From NCBI RefSeq assembly GCF_033439725.1, contig NW_026944383.1, forward strand, positions 2,728,001 through 2,792,000: a stretch of 64,000 nt of DNA, in the 5' to 3' direction. Source of the stretch: Neurospora tetraspora. Lineage: Eukaryota > Ascomycota > Sordariomycetes > Sordariales > Sordariaceae. The position numbers and the translations under genes were made by a program. The first letter of the stretch is position 1. Every line of letters starts with the position of its first letter. A model generated the notes under the pieces. That model saw only the letters and a list, made by a program, of their open reading frames with translations, had not been told where the DNA came from and ran no database searches. Below are positions 23,783 to 34,307 of this stretch, piece by piece.

Positions 23783-24392
23783 ATGGACGTGCCCGACATC
23801 ACCCCCTCGCTGGAGAAGCTCAATGTCGACCTCGACCAGCTAGAGGCCGCTCTGAAGCCCGTTCTCGGTGATGTCGGTGATGTATCTTCCAAGTTGCCTC
23901 TTTTGGACAAGGCCAAGCTCTACGTTATGGTGACTTATGCCATTGAGTCGATTCTCTTCTGTAAGTCAAGTCTAGCACGTTAATACTGGAAGTAACCTGT
24001 TGCTAACCTGAGAACAGCCTCACTACGTCTGAACGGTGTTGATGCCAAAGAGCATGCCATTTTCACAGAGTTGACCCGCGTCAGGCAATATTTTGAGAAG
24101 ATCCAGAATATTGAGAACCCGCCCCAGGAGCGTGAGCAGACGGTCAACAAGGAGGCCGCTGCCCGCTTCATCAGATCTGACCTGGTATGGGGTTTCACCA
24201 CGGATTTCGCTGTTGGGTAACACGCTAACAGGTGTACAGGCCGATGATGAAGCTATCAAGCAGAAGTTGACAGAGCTGATCGCCAAAGAGAAGGCCAAGG
24301 CAGAGGCCAAGGAGGAGAAGAAGCGAGCAGCAGATTCGAGCTCCGAGCCCATTGCCAAGCGACCCAAGACCAAGGGAAACAAGAAGAAGTGA
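23783..24392 (+). CDS. lrp1: Lrp1/Rrp47/C1D nuclear exosome cofactor
   Basis: Three exons (23783-23960, 24018-24184, 24240-24392) with GTAAGT and GTATGG donors encode 165 residues. The Sas10/C1D domain is clear: SLEKLNVDLDQLEAALKPVL, DKAKLYVMVTYAIESILF, RLNGVDAKEHAIFTELTRVR and YFEKIQNIE. A Lys-rich C-terminus follows (AKAEAKEEKKRAADSS, KRPKTKGNKKK), used by the family to bind structured RNA. The protein partners the Rrp6 exonuclease in the nucleus for 3' processing of rRNA, snoRNA and snRNA. The gene is divergent from the ketopantoate-reductase-like gene; they share about 590 bases of intergenic DNA. Confidence 0.93.
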
Positions 24393-25389
24393 GAGTTGCG
24401 TACACTACGCTCTTAGTTGAGTTATTGTGCGGCAACCATGACCACGGCGCCAAGTTTGGGCATGGCGCTCCAGGCTTCGCGTGAAGAGGCCCGATACATG
24501 AGGCATGCCGTGCGTTGTTCTTTTGCGCTTCGCGAGGCCGCGGAAAGGCCAACACGAACACAAGCCGGAAATCGTTTGCCCGGAACCAGACCCGCGGCCA
24601 CCGGATTTTTGTGTTAGCCACTTGAGATACCCACCAGCTGGAGTTTCGAACATGAAACCATGACTGGATAATGTCCCAGCATCGATGTGGCGGGACACTG
24701 CGTTGCTAGTTTTTGAGAAGGGGAATTCACGAGCCCGGAAACATCAGGATCCGCCTCTTGGTAGAGGCAACCGATTCGAGGTAAACACGGGGAAGAGTTA
24801 GACACCGGATGTAAATGAGTCACGGATACACAATTTCAAATTCACGAACCCAACTATCTCCATAGAACTGAGCAGTTGATCATCGAAACCCCTGAAGAAT
24901 TTAAACAAACTGCCACAACCCTAACCCTCTATCCATGGTCACGCGCCCTACAAGCCTCAACAACATGCTCTCTCGCCTTCGATTGGCTTCCAGTTCAGCA
25001 CAAGACCGCCCAAAAAGAGCAAAAAGAGCCCCAAACCCCTCCCAAAAAGACGTTTGACAGGGGAAAACAGGGGTCCAAGCTCCGAGCTGTTGTCTCGGCT
25101 TTCAGGGCCTCGGCCGGCGCGGAGGGGGAGGGCGAGCGGGCGCAGTCGCAATTGGAGATCCCGCGGGTCGCAACAAATGATGGATGGCAAAATGTCGCCC
25201 GGTTGATCATTCCCCACTGGTCTTTTGCCGATAGTACCTTTTTATATCATTGCTGCTTAATCCCATCTCATTCCATTTCCCCATCCCATCATCCATCACC
25301 ACAACCACACTCACTCACTAAACTTCAAAACCGCCAAAACGTCGGTCGCTTTAATCTACGCAACCCAACCACCACAACAACAAGCCAAA
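24393..25389 (+). promoter_or_regulatory. Intergenic region upstream of mix17
   Basis: There is no credible gene here. It holds the 3' flank of lrp1 and the promoter and leader of the CHCH-protein gene. A short telomere-like motif, ACCCTAACCCTC, lies near 24919, and a pyrimidine-rich leader with CCACAACCACACTCACTCAC runs up to the ATG at 25390. Confidence 0.45.
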
Positions 25390-25952
25390 ATGCCTCGCCA
25401 AAGCCGTGGTTCCGCCCGCCCTTCCGTCCCCGCGCGCAAGCCCATGGCTCCTACCAACCAGCAGCAGCAGCGCCCTGCTTCCACCTACGCTCCTCCCACC
25501 GCCGCTCCCCACGCTCCTCCCGCTGCCGCTGCGCCCGTCTCTCAGGGCCCTGGTCTCTTTGGTCAGATGGCTAGCACTGCTGCGTATGTTTGACCTTGCC
25601 TTTCCTCCCCATCCCATCTCCGTGCCCCTCCCCTCCGCTTCTGGATTCCATCGGAAACCCATATACATATACTAACAGACTATAAACAAACAGTGGTGTC
25701 GCCATCGGCTCCTCCATCGGCCACGCCATTGGCGGCATGTTCTCCGGCGGCGGTTCCTCCGCTGCCCCCGAGGCCGCCGCGCCCGTCCAGGCCCAGGCCG
25801 CCGCTGCCCAGAACTCGTCGTGGGGCAACAACTGCTCCGAGGCGACCAAGAGCTTCACCCAGTGCATGGATCAGCAGAATGGCAACATGCAGATCTGCGG
25901 CTGGTACCTGGAACAGCTTAAGGCTTGCCAGGCTGCTGCTAGCCAGTACTAA
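25390..25952 (+). CDS. mix17: Mix17/CHCHD2-CHCHD10 twin CX9C mitochondrial protein
   Basis: Two exons, 25390-25583 and 25694-25952, joined across a 110-base intron (GTATGT...CAG), give 150 residues. The N-terminal 50 residues are Arg/Pro/Ala-rich (MPRQSRGSARPSVPARKPMA), acting as a mitochondrial targeting region. A Gly/Ala hydrophobic stretch (GVAIGSSIGHAIGGMFSGGG) precedes the CHCH domain with a twin CX9C: C-SEATKSFTQ-C and C-GWYLEQLKA-C (about residues 111-143). Such proteins are oxidised by Mia40/Erv1 in the intermembrane space and relate to human CHCHD2/10 and yeast Mix17. It is convergent with the UBX gene. Confidence 0.93.
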
Positions 25953-26441
25953 GCTTCTTTCTTCTTCTCGTTCTTATATGGCTTGAAGAGGAGGTTGCTG
26001 TTGTTGGATTAGAATGAGTGAGGAGGAGGATAGAGAGGATGTGTATGATTAGTTTTGGGGTGGAAGTTTTACGTGGCCCTTTTTTGTCGTCCCGGAAACG
26101 CCGCTCAATTTTTACGTTTCTCGTCATCCTCTCGAAGAAGCTCGCAGAGGGTTTTTTACGCAGCATATACCAACAAGATATCAGCATTGGAGTTCGGGAA
26201 TTGGTCTACGGTGGTGATACATCAATAGCATTTACAAGACGAAAAAAAAAAAAAAAAAACAATTGTAAAAATACAAGATCTCTGCCTCCCTCTCAGGAGG
26301 GATCAAGCCTCTTTTCATTTTCTTCGCTTTGTCTAATGGTGACTACAGTATGGATGTGCCTTCTTCCTTCTTCTCGTTTAGAATCTACTGGAGTAGCGGG
26401 AAAATGTCTTTCTCTCTTCTGGCATCAGCGCAGTGCTGGCT

Positions 26442-28378
26442 TTAGTTCTCATCATCATCATGTCTAGGCTCAAAGTTTGTCTGCTTTCTGTCAGCTGCTG
26501 CCCTCTCATCTCCAAGAAGCCAAAAGAAAAGGGCGTACTTACCGAGTTCCCATTATAAAACTGTTGATCGTTCCTCTTCCGCTCCTCATCCCTCCTCTCA
26601 TCACCAAATCCCTTGATCCTGCTTCCCGTGCCCCTATTCACAGCAGCACCCGCACCACCTCCACCAAGTGACCTCCCACTAGCCCCCTCCGCCCTAGAGG
26701 CAGCTTGCTGCTCGCCCCTAACCTCAGCAGCCACCTGCTCCGGCGTAGGACCAGCATTGGGCGGGCCCGAGACACTGAACAGCGTCGAAAAGAAAGCCAC
26801 CACCGTGTTGAAAAAGGCAACCAAGAACCCAATCAAGCGCTGGAAGATATTTCCTCCTCCCTCACCTCCCTGAGCCGCCGCAAAGCTTACCCTCACGCCG
26901 CTGCTCCCCGATCCGCCAGCAGTCGGAACCAAAATCAGCGTCGAGCTCGGCGCCAGCCCCAGCTCCCCGAGCGTCTTCCCCTCCTCCTCTTGCTCAATCC
27001 TCCTGCTGGGCTGAGGCGTCAACAGCACCTTGAAGCTATACCTCCCCTTCTTCACCGAATCATTAGAAGGGACAGTAGCCTCAACCCACTCCCTAACCTC
27101 CCTAACCGTATCCTTCTCCGTCAAGAACCGAGATCTAATAGTCGACCCATCCGTCAATCTCACTTGCAACGCACAATGTCCCGTGCTTTGGACTGGCTGG
27201 TTACCACGGGGTAACAACGGACTAGCTGGTGCGAAGGGCAATCCCTCTTCCTTCCCCTTCCCCTTATCCTTCTCCCGCTGCTTCTCCGACTGCTTCTCCG
27301 ACTGCCTTGCTCTGCGAGCAGCTTTGTCGTCCTCGATGGCCTTGAGAATCCGCTGCCGCTCTTCGCGCGCTTCTTGCTGTTTCTTGCGGAGGGCGTCGGC
27401 GGCTTGGCGGGCGGGGGAGTTGGGGTCTTCGGCTGCGGCTCGGGCGCGGGCGGCGGCGCGGGCGGATTCTTCTTGTTGTTTCTTTTGGGCGGCGAGGCGG
27501 GCGGCGCGCTCGGTGAGGATGGCTTGGATTTGGGCTTGTTGGGTTGTGTTGGTGGTGGTGGGGGTTGTTGTGGCTGGGGATGATGAGGAGGCGGTTGTAG
27601 GCTCGGTGGTCGTAGTGGTATTGGTGGGAGGTTGTTGAGAAGTTGAAGCCTCGATAGATGATGTAGCCGGGGCAGTTGTCTGTTCCGCTGATGGTTGAGG
27701 TGCTGGCTCTGATGGTGCCGCTGCCGATGATGCCTGCTCTTGTCCCTGTTCTGACTGAGATTCCTGAACTGAGGCCGAACCTGGAGTAGCACCTGTAGAA
27801 ACCGCCTGTTGCTCCCCAAGAGCAGCTCTCAGCCTCCTCACGAATTCCTCCTTCGTGACTCCAGCAGCAATGTACTCCTTGAGCTGCCCGCCCCTATCTC
27901 ATCGTTAGCAACACGTCATTTCCTCCTTCATCGTAAGCCACAAGTAGCTCACCTAAGGACAACCACAGTAGGCTTCTTCGGCACCGGGAACAACTGAGCC
28001 AAGTATCCCTCCTCAGTACTGCCCGCGACCAACTTCAGCACCACGGCACTGGACTCAATGAGAGGGGAGATGGCTTCATCATTGAGGAACTCGGTTTCCC
28101 ATTGTTGGGATTCAGTGTTGTCGTCTGGATAAGGTCAGTATTTGGTTGGTTAACACAGAGACAGGGTCCGATATAATGTATAATGACGACAATGTCGAAG
28201 ATGAATATTATGAGAGATTGACGTGAAGGGATATGCACAGCCCGGCAACCCGGCAGCAATACAAGTGCGGGAATGAGGAAACGACGGGTGATAACGAACC
28301 TGTAACAAAACAGACCAGACTTTTGGTCTGTTGGATAGCCGCAGCGATGCCTTCTTGGAGAGTGCCTGTGAAGAACAT
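26442..28378 (-). CDS. UBX-domain Cdc48 adaptor, UBXN4/erasin-like
   Basis: Four exons (28378-28300, 28124-27953, 27893-26543, 26480-26442) encode 546 residues. Exons 1-3 begin with a thioredoxin-like segment (MFFTGTLQEGIAAAIQQTK...SLVCFVT, then LAQLFPVPKKPTVVVLRGG), as in UBXN4. A Pro/Thr/Gln-rich linker and a long basic coiled coil (about 185-300) follow. The UBX domain is at about 320-405 (LQVRLTDGSTIRSRF, KGRYSFKVLLTPQPSRRI; the R-x-FPR-type loop is altered to PQPSRRI). A hydrophobic stretch, IFQRLIGFLVAFFNTVVAFF, at about 430-450 suggests a membrane hairpin as in ER-bound erasin. The last 13-codon exon (STNFEPRHDDDEN) is recovered by splicing at GTAAGT, and its ending matches that of other UBX proteins. 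The inferred role is recruiting Cdc48 for ER-associated degradation. Confidence 0.88.
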
Positions 28379-30350
28379 GTTGTCTTTTCTGTCGTCTGGG
28401 TAGCTCGATTGCAAGGTGGGAGAATGATGGTTGGATAGCTGGCTGGGTCGATCGGTTTCCGCGACTGGTCGAATAACCTGTTATGATCCACAGCTATATG
28501 TAATTCCGAATCGACTAATTGCGTGATCCAGACTCGAAATCCCAGAGTTAAATGAAGTAATGAGGAAACTGTAATGGGAATTGAGATGAATGACGGGATG
28601 TAGAAAGTGTGAAGGTTGAGGTTGAGGTTGAAAACTCGAGGTACACGTTGTTCCCGCTGACGTATTGGTGTAGCAGCTGGTACCTCAGTTACGCCCTATA
28701 AATACAGCACCTAAAGAAGTACCTCTAGCTGTAGGTTGACGGTGTCAAGGTCGCTGTCGGGTGCAGCTCTTGGAGGCTGCCGTTAAAGGATACGTCAGCC
28801 AATAGCCGGTCGTTCTGCCCGTGGAAGGACCCACATTGAGCCCCTGACGTTGACTTCGATGGTTCAGAACTTCAGCTTTAAGATGATTTCAAAGGAGTTA
28901 TTCAAGAAATGGTCGATATATAGTAGTTTATACAAGACGTCACTTCTTTCCTCTGGTTTCCATGAAGATTTCTGGAAAATGGGGCACTTATGCCAAGCCG
29001 AGTGCGGCTCATCCAAGCACCCAGACAAACAGGAGACGGGTATCATATCAAGCAAGCAAACATCCGCCCCAGAAACCGAGGAAAGGAGAACCAAACCATC
29101 CAGACACCACCTCAACGCCATCTTGGTCAAACCGGGGAAGGGGGTATGAGGTATCGACATCAACATCATCATCGTCAACTGTAGCAATCAAGCCGCTTTC
29201 ACATAGACGCCATCATAATCAGTCACCTTACTCTCACTCTCGCACAAAACGCCATTCAATGAGAATGCTAAACCGCCAGAAGAACTTTTAAAAGAGAGAC
29301 ATCCCATAAAACTTGATTCTCACGTATTCTCTACTTTGCTCAACAACTAATACGCAACTCTCTCACCACTGCTCCGTCAATCCACCCTTTGATCCATCCA
29401 GCCATGTTTGTTGTGTTCGCCGTTTCCTAAAATCTATTGCATTCGACGCATTTTCTTCCCTCCTTGATTTCCCTGAAAAAAATGAAAATAAAGCGAAGTG
29501 AATCCGTACCCTTTCCATACCAAACAAAAAGGACCCGACTGGAGAAAGGAACAAAAAGAAACTGAAAAGAAAACCGAACCCAAAGGGAAAACAGATCGAA
29601 ACGCTATCGTCGACTGACTGACTCAGCGAGTACCACTGTTAGTCGTTCGAGTTGCATCTGGTAGTCCGAAAACAGTCGGGTAATCCAGTTGACGAAGCTA
29701 TCCGTGGGTGGATGGTTGACAGTCGTTCCTTCGGTCTACCAGCTCTCGCCGTTCAGAATGGTAACCAGATGTACGCCTTCGAGAAGGATCGGGCTTGGTC
29801 GTACGCCCAGGATACTTTAGCCCAAGACAGTGGTGCTGGTCCATTCAGTCGATTCCGCCAGTCTCTGTATTGCCATAGAGGCACACATAGTAGCAGGTGC
29901 ATGGCATAGTCGAGTGTCCAAAGGTCAAATGCTGTGTGATGGAAACCGGGACCATAAGACCCCCACGCTGGCATCCTCCTAAAGTCATCGCTGTACCAAA
30001 CACCAAACATAACCACGGGCATATGTGTGTTGCGAAAGTGCCATACTGAAAATAAATTCGGGCAATCTTGACCATTTCCATATCATTTCTTTCAAACGTT
30101 ATCGAAACAGAAGAGGATAGCACAGACGAACCCAATCGAGGTGGGAAGGAGGTCCTTGCTGAGCCTGCTTTTAGCCGGGATTCGTTGACGGCTATCCGAT
30201 TGTAACCGATGAGGTTTGTTGCCCAGTAATATGAAGTTATTCAGACTTGATAGTCGCCGTAGTATTTCCGTGGTACGGGAACTCGGTGTCGTCTCCTTCC
30301 TAGAAGCGCATGTTTTCCGTCTTATAGCCGCGGCTGCCCTGCTGGTTGCT
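28379..30350. other. Gene-free interval between the UBX gene and the CPSF6-like gene
   Basis: Nearly 2 kb without a convincing coding frame. The left part is the promoter of the minus-strand UBX gene. The right part (up to 30350) is the 3' flank of the CPSF6-like gene. I see no repeats or RNA genes in it. Confidence 0.45.
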
Positions 30351-31619
30351 CTACTCCTGGCGAGGGCGCTTGGCCGGATGCGCGTTCTGTCCCCAGCCTT
30401 CCGACTGGCTACCGGCGTTAAAGAAGCCTGCATTGAAGGGCTGCATTCCTGGGAAGCCTGTATTATCAAAAGTATGTGAGTATTATAGATATGACAAACA
30501 CAGCCGGACTAATCATTGCGACTTACCTCCCATACCTGGGTTCATCATACCCATACCTGGGTTCATACCACCAGCCATGGGGTTCATGCCGTGCATGGGC
30601 ATAGGCATGCCTCCCATCATGTTGTTGTTCATTCCACCACGGCCGCGCATGTTAGGGCCGCCACGCATGTTGTTGCCCATCATACCGCCGCGCTGGTAAC
30701 CACCTCCGCCAAAGCCGCCGCCATAGCCAGTGCCGGCCATGGGGTTGTTGAAGCCGGCGTTGTTGTTGTTGAAGGCTATGTTGTTGCCCTGGAAGTTGCG
30801 GTTGAAGTTCGGGTTCATGCCGCCACGAGGACCGTTGAAACCGCCACGGCCGCCACGGAAACCACCGCTAAAGTTGTTGTTCGGGACGAAGTTGCTCTGA
30901 CCGCGGTTGTCGAAGTTGTTGGGCCCGTTGGGAGCACGGTCACGGATCTCCTTGACAGCACGGTTCGGGGTGTCCTTAGGAAGCGTGCGGAAGGGGTTGA
31001 CAACCGGGCTGGAGTAAATCACGGAGTGGCGTTTCTGGCCAGGTTGCTGGCCGATCTCGCTCGACAAGTTATCAATCACATGCTTAGTTGCGCTCGCGGC
31101 TTGCTGGGAAGTGAATTCAACGTAGGCTTGTCTAAAGGATACAGTTAGCAGGCATATTCCTGATATAACACTCGCGGGCAGTTTCACATACCCCTTGCTC
31201 TTGCCGTTGACCTTGTGTTCACTAAACGTGATATCCTTCAGCTCAGACTCGCAGTTCGCCTGGCACACCCAGCCGCGGATATCGTCGTCCGTAGTCCACC
31301 AGTGGAGATCCGAGATCATAAGGGCGGTGGTAGCGCCCGGATCGACGGGTCGCTCATCGGAACCAGGGGCGTCCTTGCGCTTTACACCTTGCTGTCGCTG
31401 CTGGGGCGCTTGGTTCTGTGATGTCTGGTTGTGGTTGTCATGTGCGCCGGAATCCTCTCCATGGTGGTCCTCATGATAATCCTGGTGCTGTCCGTCACCG
31501 TTCTCGGCATGGTTGCCATTGTCATCGTAGGCGTGGTGATCACCATCACCCTGCTGCTCGCCGGACTGGTCATTGCCAGCATCGGCATAGACGTCGATCT
31601 CGAATTCCTCCTCGGCCAT
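30351..31619 (-). CDS. CPSF6/CFIm68-like RRM protein with Gly/Asn/Met-rich tail
   Basis: Three exons (31619-31192, 31131-30527, 30457-30351; donors GTATGT and GTAAGT) encode 379 residues. After an acidic, His/Asp/Asn/Gln-rich N-terminus comes an RRM (about 98-175): TTALMISDLHWWTTDDDIRG as RNP2 region and GKSKGQAYVEFTSQQAA as RNP1 region. The TTDxDL-type first helix and tryptophan pair resemble cleavage factor Im 68 (CPSF6/7). A low-complexity tail of RGG, NNAGFNN and MNPGMGM repeats follows, ending in a nuclear-signal-like AKRPRQE. In animals this subunit chooses poly(A) sites and has the same layout with a Pro-rich middle; here it is Gly/Asn/Met-rich. The tail is prion-like in composition. 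Confidence 0.82.
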
Positions 31620-32820
31620 TGTGAATACGACTGGTCCTTGACAGACAAGTGACTAGGTTGTGAGACGTGGGTGCCTGAGTGTTCAGGTCAACGAGTTATG
31701 TGCTGTCTCTCTGGAAAGCAAGTCTGAATTAAGAACCTGGCTATTGATCAGAAGTACAAGATTGTCTGTAGTGCGAGATCCCCGAATCAGTAGCTGACAA
31801 AGTAGAGTTCTGAAAGAATAGTGATGAAGCCGATACCCATCCGATCTCTGACTGAGCGTTGGAGAAAGGCAAAGACGATGGTACGCAATAACGAACGCGT
31901 TACGAAAAGGAAAAGCGGCCATGACGAAGAAAGCAATAACAACCAAAGGAAAAAAGATAGGGAGAGGAAGGAAAGACAGAAAAGGTAGAGTTTGTGAGTA
32001 CGTACATTCCGATCCCCAATGACGACGGAAGCTGTTAAAGTTTCAGAAGACAGGAGAGGATGGCCTCGGTAAAAGAGATTGTTTGTTTAAGACGGAAGCT
32101 CTGTGCTTGCAGTCTTGCGTTGTTCTTTGGCTTGTTTTTCTTCCTTTTCTCTTCTTGTATCCCGAGCAGGTCTCAACTTCCTCCTTCAGATTATGACAGT
32201 TCCCCAGAGACGCTTCCCGTGCTTGACTCGCGCAACGCTATGGGACGCGACAACTCGCAGTACCTTGCTCTGGTCCAGTTTGTAGTGTGCTGGTCGGCTG
32301 GAGACAAGGAGACCAGAGGAACGGGAGATAGCCGGATGGATGGTGATAGAGATCTGTAACTGAGTTAATGACAAAGTGACGTCTGGCTGATAGCTAGACT
32401 TCGGGTCTGGTCGGTGCTGGATGAGAGCGGGCAACCGAATATGCTGAGGGAGCCGGACGGGTTGACAAAGGGTCGTCGATTGGGGCGAGGTCGAGCCAAA
32501 GTGATCGACTGGCTTGGGTTTCTCCCCGCGTCGGTCGCTGCGTCTCTACGGGGCAAACAGGCGTTGGAGCTGGGCCGAGACTGTGACTGACGGATCTTGA
32601 ATCCACTGGTGGGCAGAGCGAGTCGAACCGCCTTGCGATAGAGATTGCTTTGGAGCTTTTCGGTGCTGTGTGGAGTACACGATTTGGTCGCCTGTTGTTG
32701 TCGGATCGAATGGAAGAGAAAGGTTTCAGTTGAAGGGGAAAGATGGTGCACGGGAGAAAAAAGTGCCCTGTTGAACGGGGAGCTTCGCGGCATGCAGTGG
32801 ACGGGGCTTTGGTCCAACAC

Positions 32821-32981
32821 TGTTAGAGCTTGCGGTAGGCGCACCCTGTATCCTGTAGGCTATATGTAGCCGATAACTGGCGCACCCTTGCATTACATTA
32901 TACTCTACAGAATACATTACATATTTGCACCCACAGCTTGCTTTGTAGCGCCTCGCCTTGCTTATGCCTCTGGTATTGATA
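32821..32981 (+). repeat. Left LTR of the miniature element
   Basis: A 161-bp direct repeat of the segment at 33706-33866, containing TGTAGGCTATATGTAGCCGA, itself an imperfect palindrome around TATA. It is less RIP-altered than its partner at most differing sites. Confidence 0.85.
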
Positions 32982-33705
32982 TTGGTGCCCATACAAGAAT
33001 TGATAACCTTATCATCACCATGTCATTTTGATAGTCTTAGTAGTTTGTTTTCTTTGGTATTTTCGGCAGTTGATTTAACGCCGTTGAACCTTTATCTCGG
33101 TTATAGTAGTCTAATTTAGCGTTGTCCGCTATTATTTCGGTAATTGATTTAACGCCATCAAACCTTTATTTCTTCGATTACAGTAGTTTGATTTAGCGTT
33201 GTTAACTAACTTTACGATTAACCTGCTTTAGGTATCATTAAAATTAATACTATTGATTTCCTTAGTTGTTTGTTTTAGGAACCTTATTTACTCCGCGTTG
33301 AACGATTCGTCTAATTTTATTATTAAGACTAATGATAACCCTCTCTTCGATGATAGTAATTTGATTTAGTATTGTTTACTACCAATTTAACCTTACGATT
33401 CTCCTCGATGATAGTAGTCTAATTCAATACTATTTACTACCAATTTAATCCCACAATCCTGTCGTTGAACGATTCGTCCGACAGAAGAAGAAAAAGAAGA
33501 AGAAGAGATACTTGGTGGCATTTGGAGGCTTAGGAAGTGGATATAGAGGATGGAAAGGGATAGTTTTATTTTAAACGGTATATATCGGTTATAGGGTATT
33601 AGGAATACTATCTCTAGTGTTTTTTTTATTGTCTTTAGGGCTCTTCTTTTCTACGATGTAGTTTTTACGACGAGGACGTCACTTTTTTTCCTTTTTGGGA
33701 GGTAC

Positions 33706-33866
33706 TGTTAGAGCTTGCGGTAGGCGTACCCTGTATCCTGTAGGCTATATGTAGCCGATACCTAGCGTACCCTTGTATTATATTATATTTTATGGAATAT
33801 ATTATACATTTGCACCCACAGCTTGCTTTGCAGCGCCTCGCCTTGCTTATGCCTCTGGCATTGACA
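33706..33866 (+). repeat. Right LTR of the miniature element
   Basis: Same length as the left copy (161 bp), ending ...TTGACA with the canonical CA terminus. It is more AT-rich than the left copy because of transitions. Confidence 0.85.
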
Positions 33867-34307
33867 AACACGGTACACAGCCTGGCAGGTACCTCTGGGC
33901 CTCGGGCTGCACGCGATGGCACTCACAAAGAGAGGACCTCTCCGGCAATGGCAGGGCACGCTGCGCCAATGGCTGGGCGTGGTCTGGGCTTTCCCGGTGC
34001 CAGTTTGCTCCCGGCAGGCACATCCACTGGTTGCGGGACTGAACCGTGCGTAAGCCTGCTGTCAGCCGACAACCACCTGGCAGGTGTGAGAAATATGGGT
34101 TAGGGTTTGCTTAGGATATTCCTTGTCGATACCATGGTGAATACACTCGGGAGAGCTCTTTCAGGACGATAGCTCATCTTTGTCTGTCTGTAAATACTGC
34201 CTAGGATTCCATCAGCCCAATTACCTGGTACCCTGGGTCCTGTTTCATTTCGAAAATAGGCAAAGTGTTGTACATGATGACCCCCAACGCCCAAGTCCCA
34301 GTCTTAA

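Larger units (their letters stand above)
32821..33866 (+). mobile_element. Miniature LTR retroelement (TRIM-like), non-coding fossil
   Basis: Two directly repeated 161-bp termini (32821-32981 and 33706-33866), both starting TGTTAGAGCTTGCGG, bound a 724-bp AT-rich interior. The 5-base AACAC occurs immediately outside both ends (32816-32820, 33867-33871), a perfect target-site duplication. Two bases inside the left LTR, TGGTGCCCATACAAG resembles a tRNA primer-binding site; a purine-rich GGGAGG lies just before the right LTR. No coding potential is present, so it is a non-autonomous element that depended on another retroelement. The LTRs differ at about 10% of positions, almost all transitions biased to CpA/TpG, consistent with RIP rather than great age. 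Confidence 0.85.
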
